Assembly: GCA_014058105.1 (NCBI GenBank)
Contig: JACGCM010001488.1
Span: 682,001-746,000 of the forward strand
Direction of reading: 5' to 3'
Length of the DNA: 64,000 nucleotides
DNA from: Kingdonia uniflora
Lineage: Eukaryota; Streptophyta; Magnoliopsida; Ranunculales; Circaeasteraceae
In this document: positions 45,628 to 57,676 of the stretch, one piece after another
Position numbering within the stretch: position 1 is the stretch's first letter
Layout: each line of letters starts with the position of its first letter
The notes under the pieces: generated by a model
What the model saw: only the letters and a program-made list of their open reading frames with translations
What the model was told of the DNA's origin: nothing
Database searches by the model: none
Program-made: the position numbers and the translations under genes

Positions 45628-48070
45628 TTGCGGAAGATTATCAATAGTACCTCTGGACATTCACTAGTAGGAGAGAATATCCGAGTACTGCAAGATTGCT
45701 CGTGTAACGCCTGCTCTAAGGGAAAGCTTATTGTCCAACTTAGTAAGACTAAGGTGGAGTTGGAGTCTCTAGCCTTTTTCCAACGTATCTATGGAGACAT
45801 TGTGGACATGTCTATCCACATAGTGTCAGTTTAAATACTTTATGGTCTTAATTGACGCATCTGTGAGATGGTTACACGTTTGCCTATTATCATCTAGGAA
45901 AATGACGTTTTTACAGTTGATTGCCAAGATTATTCAATTGCGGGCTCATTTCCCAAAATGGCCGACCAAGTCTATTCGACTTGACGGAGTTGGTGAGTTT
46001 ACCTCTAAGACTTTTGATGATTATTCTACCACTAATAGAATATATTTCGAGCATCCAGTATCTCATGTCCATACCGAGAATGGGATAGTGGAGAATCTAA
46101 TCAAGCAATTGCAGCTAACCGCTAGGCCATCATTACAATCACAGCTTTCGGCTACTACGTAGGGCCATGCAATTTTGCATGTCGCTGCCTTGATTAGGAT
46201 TCGCCCGACAGCGAATCATCAATATTGCCCAAAGCAACTAGTAGCTGGGACTGAGCCAAGTGTCATCCATCTACGGACATGTAGATGCTCTGTAAAGGTG
46301 TCGGTTGCACCGTCGCAATGTACGAAGATAGGTCCCCAATAGGAGACGTATTTTCTACGAGATTCGCAGATTGTCACTTTGATGAGACGATATTCCCAGC
46401 ATTGGGGAGAGATATGACAATCAATGCTAAAAATGTTCCCAAAATTAGTTGGGAAATACCATCATTGTTTCATCTAGATCTCATAACCAAACAGGGCGAC
46501 GAAGAGGTACAACAGATCACAAATGAATTGCCAGACGCATTTCACGATGCTGTTAAAGTATCCAAGGTGCACCTGCACGACTCAATGTTCAAGGAACTGG
46601 TGTGCATCCCGCAAATGAATCTAAGCCGCGTGTCCCAAGAGGATGCCCCACTATAAATAAAGATGTTGGGCCAGAAGCTATGAAACAGTGTACGGTAAAA
46701 GAAAAGACTAATGGTGTAGTCGGTTCATCGAAGATAAAACCTCCCATTGACAGGGATGTAGTAGCTACGCGTCCACGTGAAACATTACGAGACAAGCCCT
46801 GCGAGGTACATATACATGGTAATCAAGAGATCTCAATTAACTTTGTATGTAATAGTTCCACGTGGGATTGTTCAGAAGTAGTTGTCGACAATGTATTCAC
46901 CTTTGATGTTGCGCTTGCCATCGAGGATGATGATCCAGAACTACTCACTGTAGACGAATGTAGAAGTTCGACATAATGGCCAGAGTAGAAGTCTGCGATC
47001 AATACAAAGCTCAGTGCACTAGGAAAACACAAGGTATTTAAATAAATTGTTTGTAGGCACGATGTCGTCAAGCCTGTCCGGTATAAATGGTTACTTGTAC
47101 GGAAATGAAATGAACACAGAGAAATAGTTAGGTATAATGCAAGACTAGTTACTCAGGGGTTCTCTCACAGACCTGACATCGATTGCGATGAAACCTACTC
47201 TTCGGTTATGGACGCTATAACTTTTGGTTACTTAATCAGCCTGTCAGTCGTCGATGACGAGCTAGACATGCGTCTTATGAATGTAGTTACCGCATATCTA
47301 TATGGGAAATTAAATATAGAAATCTACATGAAGCAACCCGAGGGGTTTAAGCTTCCGGAAGCATTGAAGCCCTGTGCACGATGTGCATACGTAATAAAAT
47401 TAGATAAGTCAATGTATGGTTTTTAACAGTCAGGGTTCATGGGACACAATAGGTTGACTGAGTATTTGAAGGCGAGGACTTTGCAAATAGTCATACGCCC
47501 ATGCGCTTTCATTAAGAAAACACATACTGGGATCGCTATTATGCAGTGTACGTAGATGACTTGAATATAATCAAAACTCCGAGGAAGATTGCGAAAGCCG
47601 CCGAATACCTTGGGAAGGAATTCGAAATGAAAGACCTTGGGAAGATCAAGTTTGTCTCGGTTTGCAAATCAAACATCTTAGAAATGGCATACTCGTACAC
47701 CAGACAATGTATACCAAGAGAGTTATCAAATGCTTCGATATGGATACGGTACACAGTGCCAAATCGTCTATGTTTATTGGATGTGGTCAATGACATCTTC
47801 CATCCTCCTGATGGGCGGGAGGAACTCCTAGGGTTCGAGATACAATATCTAGAAGTTATCGGTGCTTTGCTATACTTAGTAGGGCGTACTCGACTGATAT
47901 CTTATTTGCAGTGAACTGTTTGGCTCCCCATAGTTTTGCACCTACCCAAAGGTACTAAAATAGGTTTAAACACATTCTGAGGTATTTGATCGGCACTAAA
48001 GACTTGAGTATGCTCTACCCAAAAAAAAGAAAATGTAAAATTATAGATCACAAGGAGATTGACATGGACA
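45628..48070 (+). pseudogene. Copia pol remnant (integrase, RT, RNase H)
   Basis: Broken frames in family order: gag-pre-integrase (CSCNACSKGKL, 45690), integrase core (YFMVLIDASVRWLHV, then FPKWPTKSIRLDGVGEF with a catalytic Asp and ENGIVENL with Glu), a C-terminal acidic linker, RVT_2 reverse transcriptase (YNARLVTQGFSH, VVTAYLYGKLNIEIYMKQPEGF, then YVDDLNII at 47546) and RNase H (EVIGALLYLVGRTR). Gag, protease and most of the left LTR are deleted. Stops occur at 46160, 46654, 46974, 47424 and elsewhere. Confidence 0.85.
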
Positions 48071-48264
48071 CATGCGTGTTGTAATATTTTTCCTGACAGC
48101 TTTTGTCCTTAGGGGCTTTATTGACTAGAGGTTTTGATGAGGCAACTTATATGCATCTACAACCCCTATTAGACATAGGATTGTATTCTTTCCTTGCATA
48201 GCTTTTTGCTCAAGGGGGTTTTGATGAGGCAAACCGTCTTGTTATGGAACACCCCAAGGGGGAG

Positions 48265-48509
48265 TGTTAGGCTTAGTTTTGTTTCGTGGAGACCCAAACT
48301 GGCTTGGGGTGCTCCCCACAGACTCCTAACTTGGCCCACAAGCCTAGGTTTGTGGGGAGAGTTTTAGGAAGAGAAATATAAAGCTTATTAAGGTTCTCTC
48401 TAATGTAACTTTGGTTCACATCAATATATCAATAAAGCTCTCTCTTCTCTCTCAACTACATTGCGAATTCTATATGTGTGTGATTGTTTGAGTGCTTTGA
48501 TATCTAACA
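48265..48509 (+). repeat. 3' LTR of copia element
   Basis: 245 bp, TGTTAGGCTTAG...GATATCTAACA, with an AATATATCAATAAAG polyadenylation region. Its partner at the left end is reduced to TGTTAGGAATAG. Confidence 0.85.
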
Positions 48510-48514
48510 ATTAC

Positions 48515-49370
48515 CAATTAGACAAACACTGCTTAAACAACATATTCAAGATTCTCCATTATGCTTTTTGTGTCAGAAAGCTGAAGACAATCGGTTACAT
48601 GCTATATTTCAATGTGATTCGGTAGCAAAAATATGGTTTGTTTTTTAATTTACTTTAAATACTCAAGTTAGTCATTTCAATTTTTGGAGACTTTTAAATA
48701 CATTTGAACAAACAATTCAGACAAAAGACAATTTATAGATGTCTTTTAACAGTTTTTTGCATTAGCTGCTGCAATATGGGAAGCCAGAAATGATAGTCTT
48801 TCAAGGAAAAACAATCAATATTAATTCTGTTATTACTAGAAGTAAATCATTCATTACAAAGTCTGCTTCCAATTCTTAACAACAAAGTTTTAAACATAGA
48901 GTTAATCAACTTCATCTATCTCCTGCTGAACAACACTATTTATCTGTCATGCAGTCAAGGAAGAATCTTTTTCATATGTCTGATGCTTCATGGTTTTCTA
49001 GTATTAATCAAGTGGAGCTGGATTTATCTGTTTTGATCAGCACAATAACCTTCTTTTAGCAACTTGTAGACTCAACTCAAGAAATGCAAAAGAGGCAGAA
49101 GGGAGAGGAAAATGATCTTTTGATTGCAGTTGATAATTAAGCACTTGTGGACTCACTTCAAGATCCAGCTAAAGGACTTACTTGGGATGCTGCAACTGTT
49201 TTGAAACCTATCCTCTTTATCTGTTTTTTGTTTAAGTCTTTCTGGGTCATTCATGTGCCCATACATTGTAATATATTGGCACATGAGTTAGCAAAATTGG
49301 GGAACCATTCTGATGTAATATATACTAGACTAGACATAATATGCATGATGGTTAACATAATCTATTAACC
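48515..49370 (+). pseudogene. LINE fragment, part 3 (zf-RVT and RNase H)
   Basis: This continues the zinc-binding domain cut at 45585: CFLCQKAEDNRLHAIFQC (48568 onward), with CxxC...H...C spacing intact, then AKIWF. After a decayed linker comes an RNase H tail (ALVDSLQDPAKG, then CNILAHELAKLGNHS at 49270). Frame changes and stops occur near 48646, 48870 and 49138. No clear poly-A tail is seen. Confidence 0.75.
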
Positions 49371-50157
49371 TTGTTGTATGACTGATTTTATTTAATAATA
49401 GAATGTTGTGCCTGGAAGAAGAACAAAAATTCAAATATATTTTAGGAGAGCCTTAAAATGAAGTACAAATTACTCACCTTGTACGACCACATCTTGATAT
49501 TCATCACCCGCAACTTCTTTGTCTTTTTGTTGATCCACTAAAAATTGATGTGTTAGTGTGAAGAAAATATTATAGGAGTAGAAGAAAACGAAAGTAAAAA
49601 CAGAAAGATCGGATTATGGTGATCAAGGCATAGGTCTGATGCAAAAAGTTAAAAAATGAAAGCTGTACGTATCTTTGATACAAAGCTAGAGCAGTTGACG
49701 GATCTTTGATCTGACCAATGGATCAGAAGTTATAGTCAGTTTAGTCTGATGGCGCAGAACTCGAGGCCGATTCGGGTACAGTATTTAAGTTCGGGCTGCA
49801 CTCAAGTAGGACTCTTTTTTTGAACCTTGCTGGGCCTTTAGGGCATTTTCTAGTTTTGGGGAACTTCTAATTCATGTAGGAAAAAGGCTTTAGGTTTTTT
49901 TGATTATAAAATGGACTGATTAGGTTTGTAGAAACCTAACTTTAAATTTAGAATAAGAAGGTATGCAACATGATCTTTGTTGAGGCAATTTTCAGGTTCT
50001 CAATGGTTTTCTATTTTTTGTTCTTTTGCAAATCTATCTGGAGATAATTATGAGGGTAGGGATTCCCATGCAGAATCTCTTGAGTGTTTGTAAGTTAACT
50101 CGATAGTGAGTTTGTTTCTTGGTGGTGAGGAGTAACCTTTACGACTAGGTAATAATG
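49371..50157. other. Interval with a possible mini-exon
   Basis: On the minus strand at about 49481-49541 a short open block (VDQQKDKEVAGDEYQDVVVQ) is bordered by a pyrimidine-rich TTTTAG acceptor and a GTGAGT donor. It may belong to a host gene whose other exons are not visible here. The rest holds nothing recognisable. Confidence 0.3.
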
Positions 50158-50596
50158 ACACGGATACAGGTGTCGGTGTCGGACACGGGTACGGGGTGTC
50201 GGACACGGCGACCCAAAAAAATGTAAAAACGGGGACACGGCTGTAAAAATTTTATTTCTTATTTTCTACTAAGCTTATATTGTTTACTTAACCTATCTAA
50301 CACATTTATGGGTTAATTTACGACATATTTTTACGACTAATAACAAGCAAGTCCTAACACTTATGGGTTATATTAACTTATGGGTTAATTTACGACTAAT
50401 AACAAACAAAAAATAATGATACTAGTTAGTATGGTTGAATAACATGTATAAGAATTATAAACTTTCTAAAAGCTATGCCAAAAAGGTTATGATCTAAGCA
50501 AGAAGTGTCCGTTGGAGTGTCGACACGAGTGTCGGTGTGTCCGAGTGTCCGACACGTTTGGACACGGATTTTTTTTGGAATATGGAGTGTCCATGT
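50158..50596. mobile_element. GTGTCGGACACG-type small element
   Basis: About 440 bp. The two ends are inverted (ACACGGATAC at the left, complement of ACATGGACAC at the right) and packed with GTGTCGGACACGG palindromes (50170-50205, 50505-50560). The centre is AT-rich and non-coding. Dispersed repeats of this kind occur in plant genomes, but no target duplication was identified, so the superfamily is open. Confidence 0.5.
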
Positions 50597-50726
50597 TACA
50601 TAGCTTTACGAGTGAACCTCCGGTTAATATTGTGTTATATGCGATATGATGGTTATTTCTATGTTTCTTGGCTATAGTTTGTACGCCATAAGGATAATCG
50701 GATAAAACCAAATTGCGCATGAGGGA

Positions 50727-51262
50727 TGTATTCCGCCTGGTTCCCCAACATTTTCTACCCGAAGAAGCTAATAAAGTTGTAAATCAAATGAATGGACAAA
50801 GATGATTAGGTGTAAATTTGTGTATGTTGCAGTGGCCCAACTCAAATAAGAAAAGAAGGCAAGGCTGCAGGCGCACTTTGTTCAAATTCGAGAACCGAGC
50901 GGGAATGACGCTTCTGCCCTCTGCATTGCCAGGTTTCCACCATGGACCTAGGCTTGCTCAACAGCAACTGTGTTATGGTCAGGCTGGTGCTCCCATGCTT
51001 CTAACTCAGCCTGCAGGATACGGCTTTCAAAAACAACACTTGCCTGGGATTCGGCGTAGTGTTGCACTTAATTTTATGATGTCATATCCCGTCCAGAGGC
51101 AAGGGCAGTCTGGACACGGATAGGTGGAACTCCATGCGCAATAAACTGGACCGACGCCAATCACAACACTTTCCCCTGCCTTAGCTTCTACTAATAAGTT
51201 TATTGTTTTGGAAATGCAGGGAAAGCAATATCCTAAATCCATGTTCATCCGATAATTATCCC
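50727..51262 (+). pseudogene. Poly(A)-binding protein C-terminal fragment
   Basis: Cytoplasmic PABPs bind mRNA tails. Preserved words are PEEANKVVNQMNGQ from the end of RRM4, YVAVAQLK and EKKARLQAHFVQIR, then a Pro/Gly/Gln-rich linker (GPRLAQQQLCYGQAG, QPAGYGFQKQHLPGIR, YPVQRQGQSGHG) and a weak start of the C-terminal MLLE region. The frame changes at about 50735, 50800 and 50905 and stops at 51121. RRM1-3 are absent. It is either a truncated processed copy or a decayed duplicate. Confidence 0.68.
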
Positions 51263-52251
51263 TTGTAGGTTTAAACCTCTTCCAATTAGGTTTTCATTTA
51301 TATACATTTCATTGAGTTAATAATTGGGGATTTTGCTTGGGGATACAACATTTAAACCTCTTCCAATTAGGTTTTCCTTTAAAACTAGAAATCAAATAAT
51401 AAAAAACGGGAAGAGAACTTACAATGAGGGAACTGAAGTTGTTGAGGATGAAACCCTCTAAAGAGGGTTTTGAGAGTATGAAAGAAAGAGAAAAAGAGAT
51501 GTGGTTTTGGGGGGAAAGAAGGGCAAGCTTGTTCTCTTAACGTGTCTGAAAAGTAACTAATATAGATTGCCATTTCATTTGGCATCTTTTGAATGAGATT
51601 ATACTAATTTTTATAATCTCGCCATTTTTACAGCTTAGAACAGCTTTAGAATTTCTGTAACAATGCAATTATGACATAAACAAGCGTTAATTAAGAATAA
51701 GATGCCAAGAGCAGTTTAACATCTCAGGCGCTTAATTGAGGTACCAGTTCAAAAAGTAAGTTAAGCTCATCTTCTCTGGTTTTTTGTTGTTGTATAGCTC
51801 AGAACACAGTCCTAGAGGATTACATAAATTTGGTTCTAGTTCCGCTCAAGCTTCAAGTCTATGCATCTAAATCGACACTCCTTTATATGTATGAATGAAC
51901 AAGGTCAAACATAAGTATTATAGAACAAACAAACATGTAGGTGTCTGTGATTTTAAGAATTGTTCAGAAAAGTAATATATACTGAGTCGATTTTACTCGC
52001 GATGAAAGATACGCTGTCATTCCAAATTGCGAATAACTCAGATGGTTTATAGAACAAATTCAGAAAATGGTTTAGGAAATTTATCAACATTACAAAAAAA
52101 AAGCAATATCATTGACTTTTGTCTAACATTTCAACACTTTGCGCCGTAATCCGTTTGGTTTCCACAAGGAAGACGGAATATAAACTTTACATTCTTCATG
52201 GATAAGCCAGAGCTCAGTCGAGTAGACCACGATGCATTTGGATACCTTCAA
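51263..52251. other. Interval, 3' flank of the downstream gene
   Basis: A 26-bp sequence (ending CCTCTTCCAATTAGGTTTTC) is repeated directly at about 51270 and 51351. The stretch just left of 52252 is the 3' untranslated flank of the minus-strand gene. Nothing else is supported. Confidence 0.4.
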
Positions 52252-52456
52252 TCAGAAGTCCTGAGATTCATTGTCATTTTCCTCAGGCCCATGCTGCTTC
52301 AAGTACTCCTCCTCGATTGTTTGTTTCAGGATGAAAAGCCTTTGGATAACTACTGGTTGACTCAACTGTTTGGCTTCTCTCATTTCTGTTTCTTCTAGAT
52401 TTAGTTGGTATGCATTGAGCATGATCATGATCCACTTTTGGAGTTCTTTTGGAGAA
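52252..52456 (-). CDS. Terminal exon, At4g37920-like plastid-type protein
   Basis: On the minus strand, after acceptor ..GGAACAG, the exon adds T and 67 codons to a phase-2 upstream exon: SPKELQKWIMIMLNAYQLN, EEEYLKQHGPEEN and a natural stop TGA (52252-52254). The sequence resembles the C terminus of the uncharacterised Arabidopsis chloroplast protein At4g37920 as I remember it, including the PxxLxxWI...AYxLN pattern and REAKQLSQPVVIQRLFILK. No stop or frameshift is present. The upstream exon is 8.75 kb away at 61210-61397, beyond a stack of retrotransposons. Function is unknown. Confidence 0.62.
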
Positions 52457-52666
52457 CTGTTCCATGAGAAAAGTTGGATGAAAATAAATATAAGCTACGG
52501 AATAAAGTTCAGGGATCATATAAGGTATTGTCCTGCAAGTCAAACTAACAACTGTTATTTGGAGATGAATCCTAAGTCTTGGGGTTGTTTCGAGGTATTT
52601 TCCTGCATGTACAATAATTCGGGTTGTCTCCACTGTGTCACTGTGTGAGGGAGAGAGAGGAGACCC

Positions 52667-52712
52667 GGGGGGGGGGGGGGGGGGGGGGGTGTGTGTGTGT
52701 GTGTGTGTGTGT
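52667..52712. repeat. Poly-G followed by (GT)n
   Basis: About 23 G residues followed by a dozen GT units, within the intron of the At4g37920-like gene. It mirrors the tract at 4911-4943. Confidence 0.9.
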
Positions 52713-53043
52713 ATATGATTACTACTGTATAGGTAAAAAATATGGGGTCTTAATGTTGCAGGCTGATACCCGCCTGATGCACACATATACTAGTATAGTC
52801 CCACATTGAGTAAGAATAGAAGTAGTTTAGAGAGCCCCTATTATATAAAGGGAGTCTAACCTTCCACAAGTCCACAAGTACAAGGTTACAAAATAAAGAT
52901 GTGATATTTCCCATTATTAGCCTGTCGCAAGATGCAATTTTCTCTATTTAGATCGGATGAAGATGCTATTAGACTAACCTTCCACCTCGATCATGGGTTA
53001 TTTTTCTCTCTTTGGACCGGATGAAGATGTTAGACTACCTTCC

Positions 53044-53672
53044 TGTTAGGAAACCTAGGGGCAAATCGCAACACGGACGCACAATGCGATTAACAAGAAC
53101 TCGAAGAACTAACTCTAACAAAGGGAATTCGAGTAAAGGCAATAAAAACACAACACAAAGTTTAATTAGGTGGAAACCCTAAACATGATCAAAACCACCC
53201 CCGACAAGCACGACGAATATATTATCACCAAAATGTTACAAGAAGTTCCAGAGATCTCAACCTCACTTCTACCCTTACAGATAATTCCCAACAAGAAACC
53301 CTAGAAAGAGAACCCAAGAAATCTCTCAGAGCAAAACTCTAATTTCTCCATTTTCTCTCTCTAACTTTTTTTTTTCCACACACTCCGTATTTATAGACTT
53401 TATATTAGGTCATCAGCGAAGTACGCATCACGAGACAATCCATCGCTTTGGATTAAATCCCTGTACTTCGAACGCCAAAAAAAAAAGCCTACTTACGGTG
53501 TCTATTCGAATAGAACTATTTCTATTCGAATATAATTGTTCAGGGACAAATGTATTCGAATAGAAATAATCTTATTCGAATACAAAAAGAAGGCCTGAAA
53601 ACTTTTATTCGAATAGAACCTTTTCTATTCGAATACAAAAGTTTGCCCACTTTTTTGAGCCGTATCCCAACA
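53044..53672 (-). repeat. 3' LTR of middle element
   Basis: 629 bp, TGTTAGGAAACC...GTATCCCAACA. The U3 part (53500-53640) holds about six TATTCGAATA palindromes. Confidence 0.88.
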
Positions 53673-53866
53673 ATCTCCACCTCGGCGAAAAAACCGTATC
53701 TTCCGCTGCATTCGCCATATATCCTTGTCGCGTTGCCTCTATGGGCAACTTCTCAATTAAGAGAATAACACGAGTCTAGGCTTTTCCTAAACCCACCAAT
53801 CGGAACCCACTTTCTGATCATCTTTGTAGACCGTGCGATTGCTCCACCATGAACTAAATTCCCCTT

Positions 53867-54016
53867 TCAAGAAATCTCCATAGCTCCCTTGGTACACGCA
53901 GCCTTCACATCTCCACCCATTAATTTACCAACCAATGCATACAAGTTCCCGCTTAGAACTCCATTCATGATCAAAGAAGATTTCCGATAAACTTTTATTA
54001 CTCCACCTCGCCCGGA
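53867..54016 (-). pseudogene. Gag-protease frame of middle element, part 2
   Basis: This continues from the cut at 58487: SGRGGVIKVYRKSSLIMNGV, then GNLYALVGKLMGGDVKAACT, matching the relative at 28440-28340. It then runs on in decayed form to the 3' LTR. It is separated from its upstream half only by the inner LTR element. Confidence 0.8.
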
Positions 54017-54021
54017 GTAAT

Positions 54022-54830
54022 TGTGACGACCTACCGAACGCCGGCCAAATCCACTTGAGCTTTTTGAGTTCTGTCCGAGTATATATGTTCTCATACCCTA
54101 ATATAGTTGCACGCCAAGTTTTGTCGCAATCGGATTCGTTAAGGGGGCCCCAAGAGCCAGTACGCTTCGTCTCATGTTTTAACGTTTCCTTTTGGAACTT
54201 GACTATTTACTTACTAGCTATATTAAGGAGGAACCTTGGTCCAATCCTCCCCATGACTAAAAAAGCTTTAATGCTTGGTCATCAAGGACCCCGACTCATG
54301 GGCTATCTACAAGGGATAGTCATGAGTTCTCCTAGGCCTAGGGAAGGCCAGGGGACATTGCCTCGCAATGCGGGCCAGTTTTCCAAAGAGGGCTTCAGAG
54401 GGCGCCGCTATGCCCCGCGGGCTATCCGAGACGCACTGCCCCTTACAGATGGACAGTATAATTAGTCCAGGCTCGTCATCCCTTCATATATGAGTCCCTT
54501 ACTTGGAAACCGGCATATTGAGCTACCCTGATCCGTTACTTGACAGGTGTGCTTTCTGTACATCGTGCGCGTCACGAGAAATTACGCTGTAGGGATTATT
54601 GAAGGAACCTTCAACGTTGTTGCCTATACTAAATACATATTCGATGACCCCTCACGAGTATCTAGGATTGTCCGAATGTCGCTCTAGCATCCGTGGGTTG
54701 TATGCCACTGGCGCGCCGCGCCCGTGAAGATGGCTGGTACACGACGACGGCAAGTGCGTGTACGCCGCACGGTCCCTTATTCCGCTGTGCTCCGGGCACT
54801 GTAGAGGCAGACCCGGGTTAGGCCGTGACA
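54022..54830 (+). repeat. 5' LTR of inner element
   Basis: 809 bp, TGTGACGACCTACC...GGCCGTGACA. Near-identical to 57677-58486. Contains GGCCTAGGGAAGGCC-type palindromes and GC-rich stretches. No coding sequence; the open frame at 54055-54465 recurs in the other LTR only because the LTRs are copies. Confidence 0.9.
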
Positions 54831-57676
54831 GAAGGTATCAGAGCGAGAATAGCTTGTTAAAGCTTAGCTCTTGAGTTGGTAGAGCGTAGATGGATTGTGC
54901 CTACGTCTCTCAGAATCGGTCTAGAGTTGGGCCGAGTATTCATATCTTGTTAGAGCACATCTTTGTAATGGTTCCCGAGTTGGAAATGTGGGATACCTAC
55001 TTGTCAGTTGTGATCTTCAGAGCCGTAGTTGCTCCGTACAGATGATCCAAGCACCGTTGTGAACGCTTGTAGAGCGAGTTGCCTACATGTCAGTTGATAT
55101 TGGACGCGAGAGAAAGGCTCCATATCTGAGCGCGAGATTGCTCAAGTTAAGTGTGCTTTGGATAATGACGCTAAGTGGAGGATTAATGTTTGAGTTGGAC
55201 GCGACGATCTATATCGTTGGTTGTCTCTAGAAGGTTGGTCAGTGTCGCAGATGCTCTATGAAGTACAGTAGTAGGGCGATCTAGCAAGTTGTTATTGCAT
55301 TCGGTCCGTATACGCACTGCGAAGTTTAGTAACAGTTGTGATCCAGGACGATGCCCCTCAGCAGAGATCGATATGGTCAGTGTCAGTTGCCGAGTACTTT
55401 CGTGTGGAAGCCGCAAAGCTTGGTTTGATTGGAATTCCTTAGTGTCTACAGAAGATTGAAGAAGAATCCTAAGAGATACTCGTTTTGATTGTCCTGAGTT
55501 GGACAAAGACGTTCCAGAGGTGAATGTCATGAGCCGAAGATGAAGCGGCATGAAGTAAAAGATGAAGACATGGTTTGGGTCCCGAGTTTACACACAGTGA
55601 TATCGTCAGGTAGACGTCGAGGGCAGAGTTTCTCGTTTTTACGCGACATGAACTGCGACCTCCAAGATGGGTTACCGCTTGTCGGCAGTTGGTCCCTAGT
55701 TACACAGGACACTACTTTGCTCACTCAAATAAGGCAAGTTGCCGAGTGATGTTTGTTCTCTGGCTCCGTAGTGAGTTTCAGGTTTGTCGGCGTTCGAGTG
55801 CTCTAGCCGAGTTGATCCATGTTGTTTCACAAGATGGTTTTGGGTCATTTTAAGCTCATAGATGGATGAAGACTCACATTTCCGAAGGTTAGTAAATTAC
55901 GTGGTTGTCGCAGAACAGAGTTGAGCTACAATCAGTTGTGCGGGTTACCTCAGACATGATCTCAGATGGAAGAATGCTCTAGGATGAAAGATCCTGAGCG
56001 GAATTGGATGTCAGTTTCCCAATTCCTTATCACTTGGTGGTTGGCGGTAGGGATAGAGTTCCCGTGCCTCGTTCTTTATTTGTATTGATGGAATGTCTTT
56101 AGAAGACCACATCCCAGTGACCATTCAGAGTTGGCTGCGTTTACAGAAGCTAGTTCAAAAGACAGAGAATGGCTACGCTTCAGTTTAAAGATGATTGCGA
56201 CAGTATGAAGGTTAGTCTCCGCGAGTTTGATAGCAATTGGACATGGCAAGCCAACGAGCTCAGGGCGACAGGTGTAGTGACAATATCTTGTTCCCAAGTT
56301 CCCCAAGTACTCAGGTTGGAGTAGGGATGGAGAGATGGAGAAACGCTTCAGTAGTCCGTCAGTTATATGTCACAGCTTTGTTCTTGACGCGGACGTCGAG
56401 CTTATTGAGTGTGGGAAGAGCTGTAAGTTGTGACGCAGATGTACGCAGGTTCCAGCATGGGTCATTACCACCAAAATTTGGCAAGTACAGATGCCAGTGT
56501 TAAGTCCTCATCGGAGAAGAGGCATTGAGAAGTCCTCCTTGGAGAGTGAGGCAGATTAGAGTCCTCCGAAGTGGAGAGACCTTGGTGACGCCGGAGAAGT
56601 GATCACCCTTCCTGCAGCCAAGTTAGGTGCAGATGCCATCTAGCGTTACATTAGTTAGATGATGGCCTACTACGAAGTGGTAGAGCAGAACGTGGCTGCA
56701 CAGATAGATGTCTCATGGGTTTTATAAGTTCACACAGGGCGCCTTTATGGCAGACCTCGATGGTTAGCTGGCGGTAGGGATCAGAGTACCCGCGCCTTGA
56801 TAGGCTGCCTCGATAGTTTTGTTGGCGGTAGGACAGAGTGGTCCGCGCCTTGTTGAGAGTATGCTACCTTCTAGGAGCTACCCTCCCTCGCCCAAGTGAA
56901 CAATGAGTACCAGTTCAGTTCTATACTGGTAAGGCTAGAGTGCCGCATCTTGATGTTGTGTCCCCGATGTTCCGTAAGAAGGGCGGACATGGTTTGAAGA
57001 CCTTTGCAGAGTTGATTGAAGGGCAGTCAGGCAGTTTTAGTGTGCGGCAGATGTTCCGTGCAGTTGGGGAGAGTTTACCCCTTGGTTTTAGAAGACTTGC
57101 TCCTTACCACTTGCAGATGAAGAGTGAAGTTTGAAACCGAGATTCACAGAAGATTGAACTCTCGAGCAGCGAAGGCATTGTGCGACTCGGAGGTGAGCGC
57201 ACTTTTGGACGGGATTGCAGATATCCTCGTCGGGCTGTCCGGAGGAGATGCCCTTGGTTTGTCGAGAAGAGCGACATTCCACATTGTGTCAGGGGAGAAG
57301 GCGCTTTGCAGCAGGATGCAACGCATTTCAGAGGGCGCGATGCTAGAGTGCACCGCCCATACATTTTTCAGAAGGTTTGAGACCACGGGACAATATACAG
57401 ACGAGAAGGTAGACTCCAGGGTTCGAATGAAGGTCCAATCACCACGCACTTCAGTTGGAAAGGGCGAAGTTAAGGTTCAGTTCTGAAGACAGAGTTGTCA
57501 GCATCGAGACTAACAGTTGGGCTCAGTATCCGCTAGTATAGAAGAAGATATAGTACTCTGAACTAAGTGCGGGAGAGTTGTTGGTTTCTTGAAGATGCAG
57601 AAGATTGAATCCTTGCAGATCCGTGTTGAAGAAGGTTCTCGACGAGAACGTCGAGATTATTTTAAGTGCGGGAGGG
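54831..57676 (+). other. Non-coding interior of inner element
   Basis: No protein domain was found in six frames; short open frames lack motifs. Three imperfect copies of a hairpin-forming unit, GGCGGTAGGGA..AGAGT..CCCGCGCCTTG, lie at about 56041, 56768 and 56822. Frequent GAGTTG / GTTGGAC words give the strand a G/T skew. Confidence 0.65.

Larger units (their letters stand above)
45586..48509 (+). mobile_element. Copia element, 5'-deleted, in LINE zf-RVT
   Basis: The exact 5-bp duplication ATTAC (45581-45585, 48510-48514) brackets TGTTAG...CTAACA. Only about 20 bp of the left LTR survive before the sequence jumps into pol. The right LTR (48265-48509, 245 bp) is complete and preceded by a purine tract (CAAGGGGGAG). 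Removing the element and one duplicate rejoins the host LINE in frame. Confidence 0.9.

Noticed and set aside
52283..52786. Long minus-strand open frame containing poly-Pro (from poly-G)
   Set aside because: It is a different frame of the real terminal exon 52252-52456 and runs through a homopolymer.
54055..54465. Open frame repeated at 57763-58122
   Set aside because: Both lie in the two LTRs of one element; identity reflects LTR copying, not a gene family.
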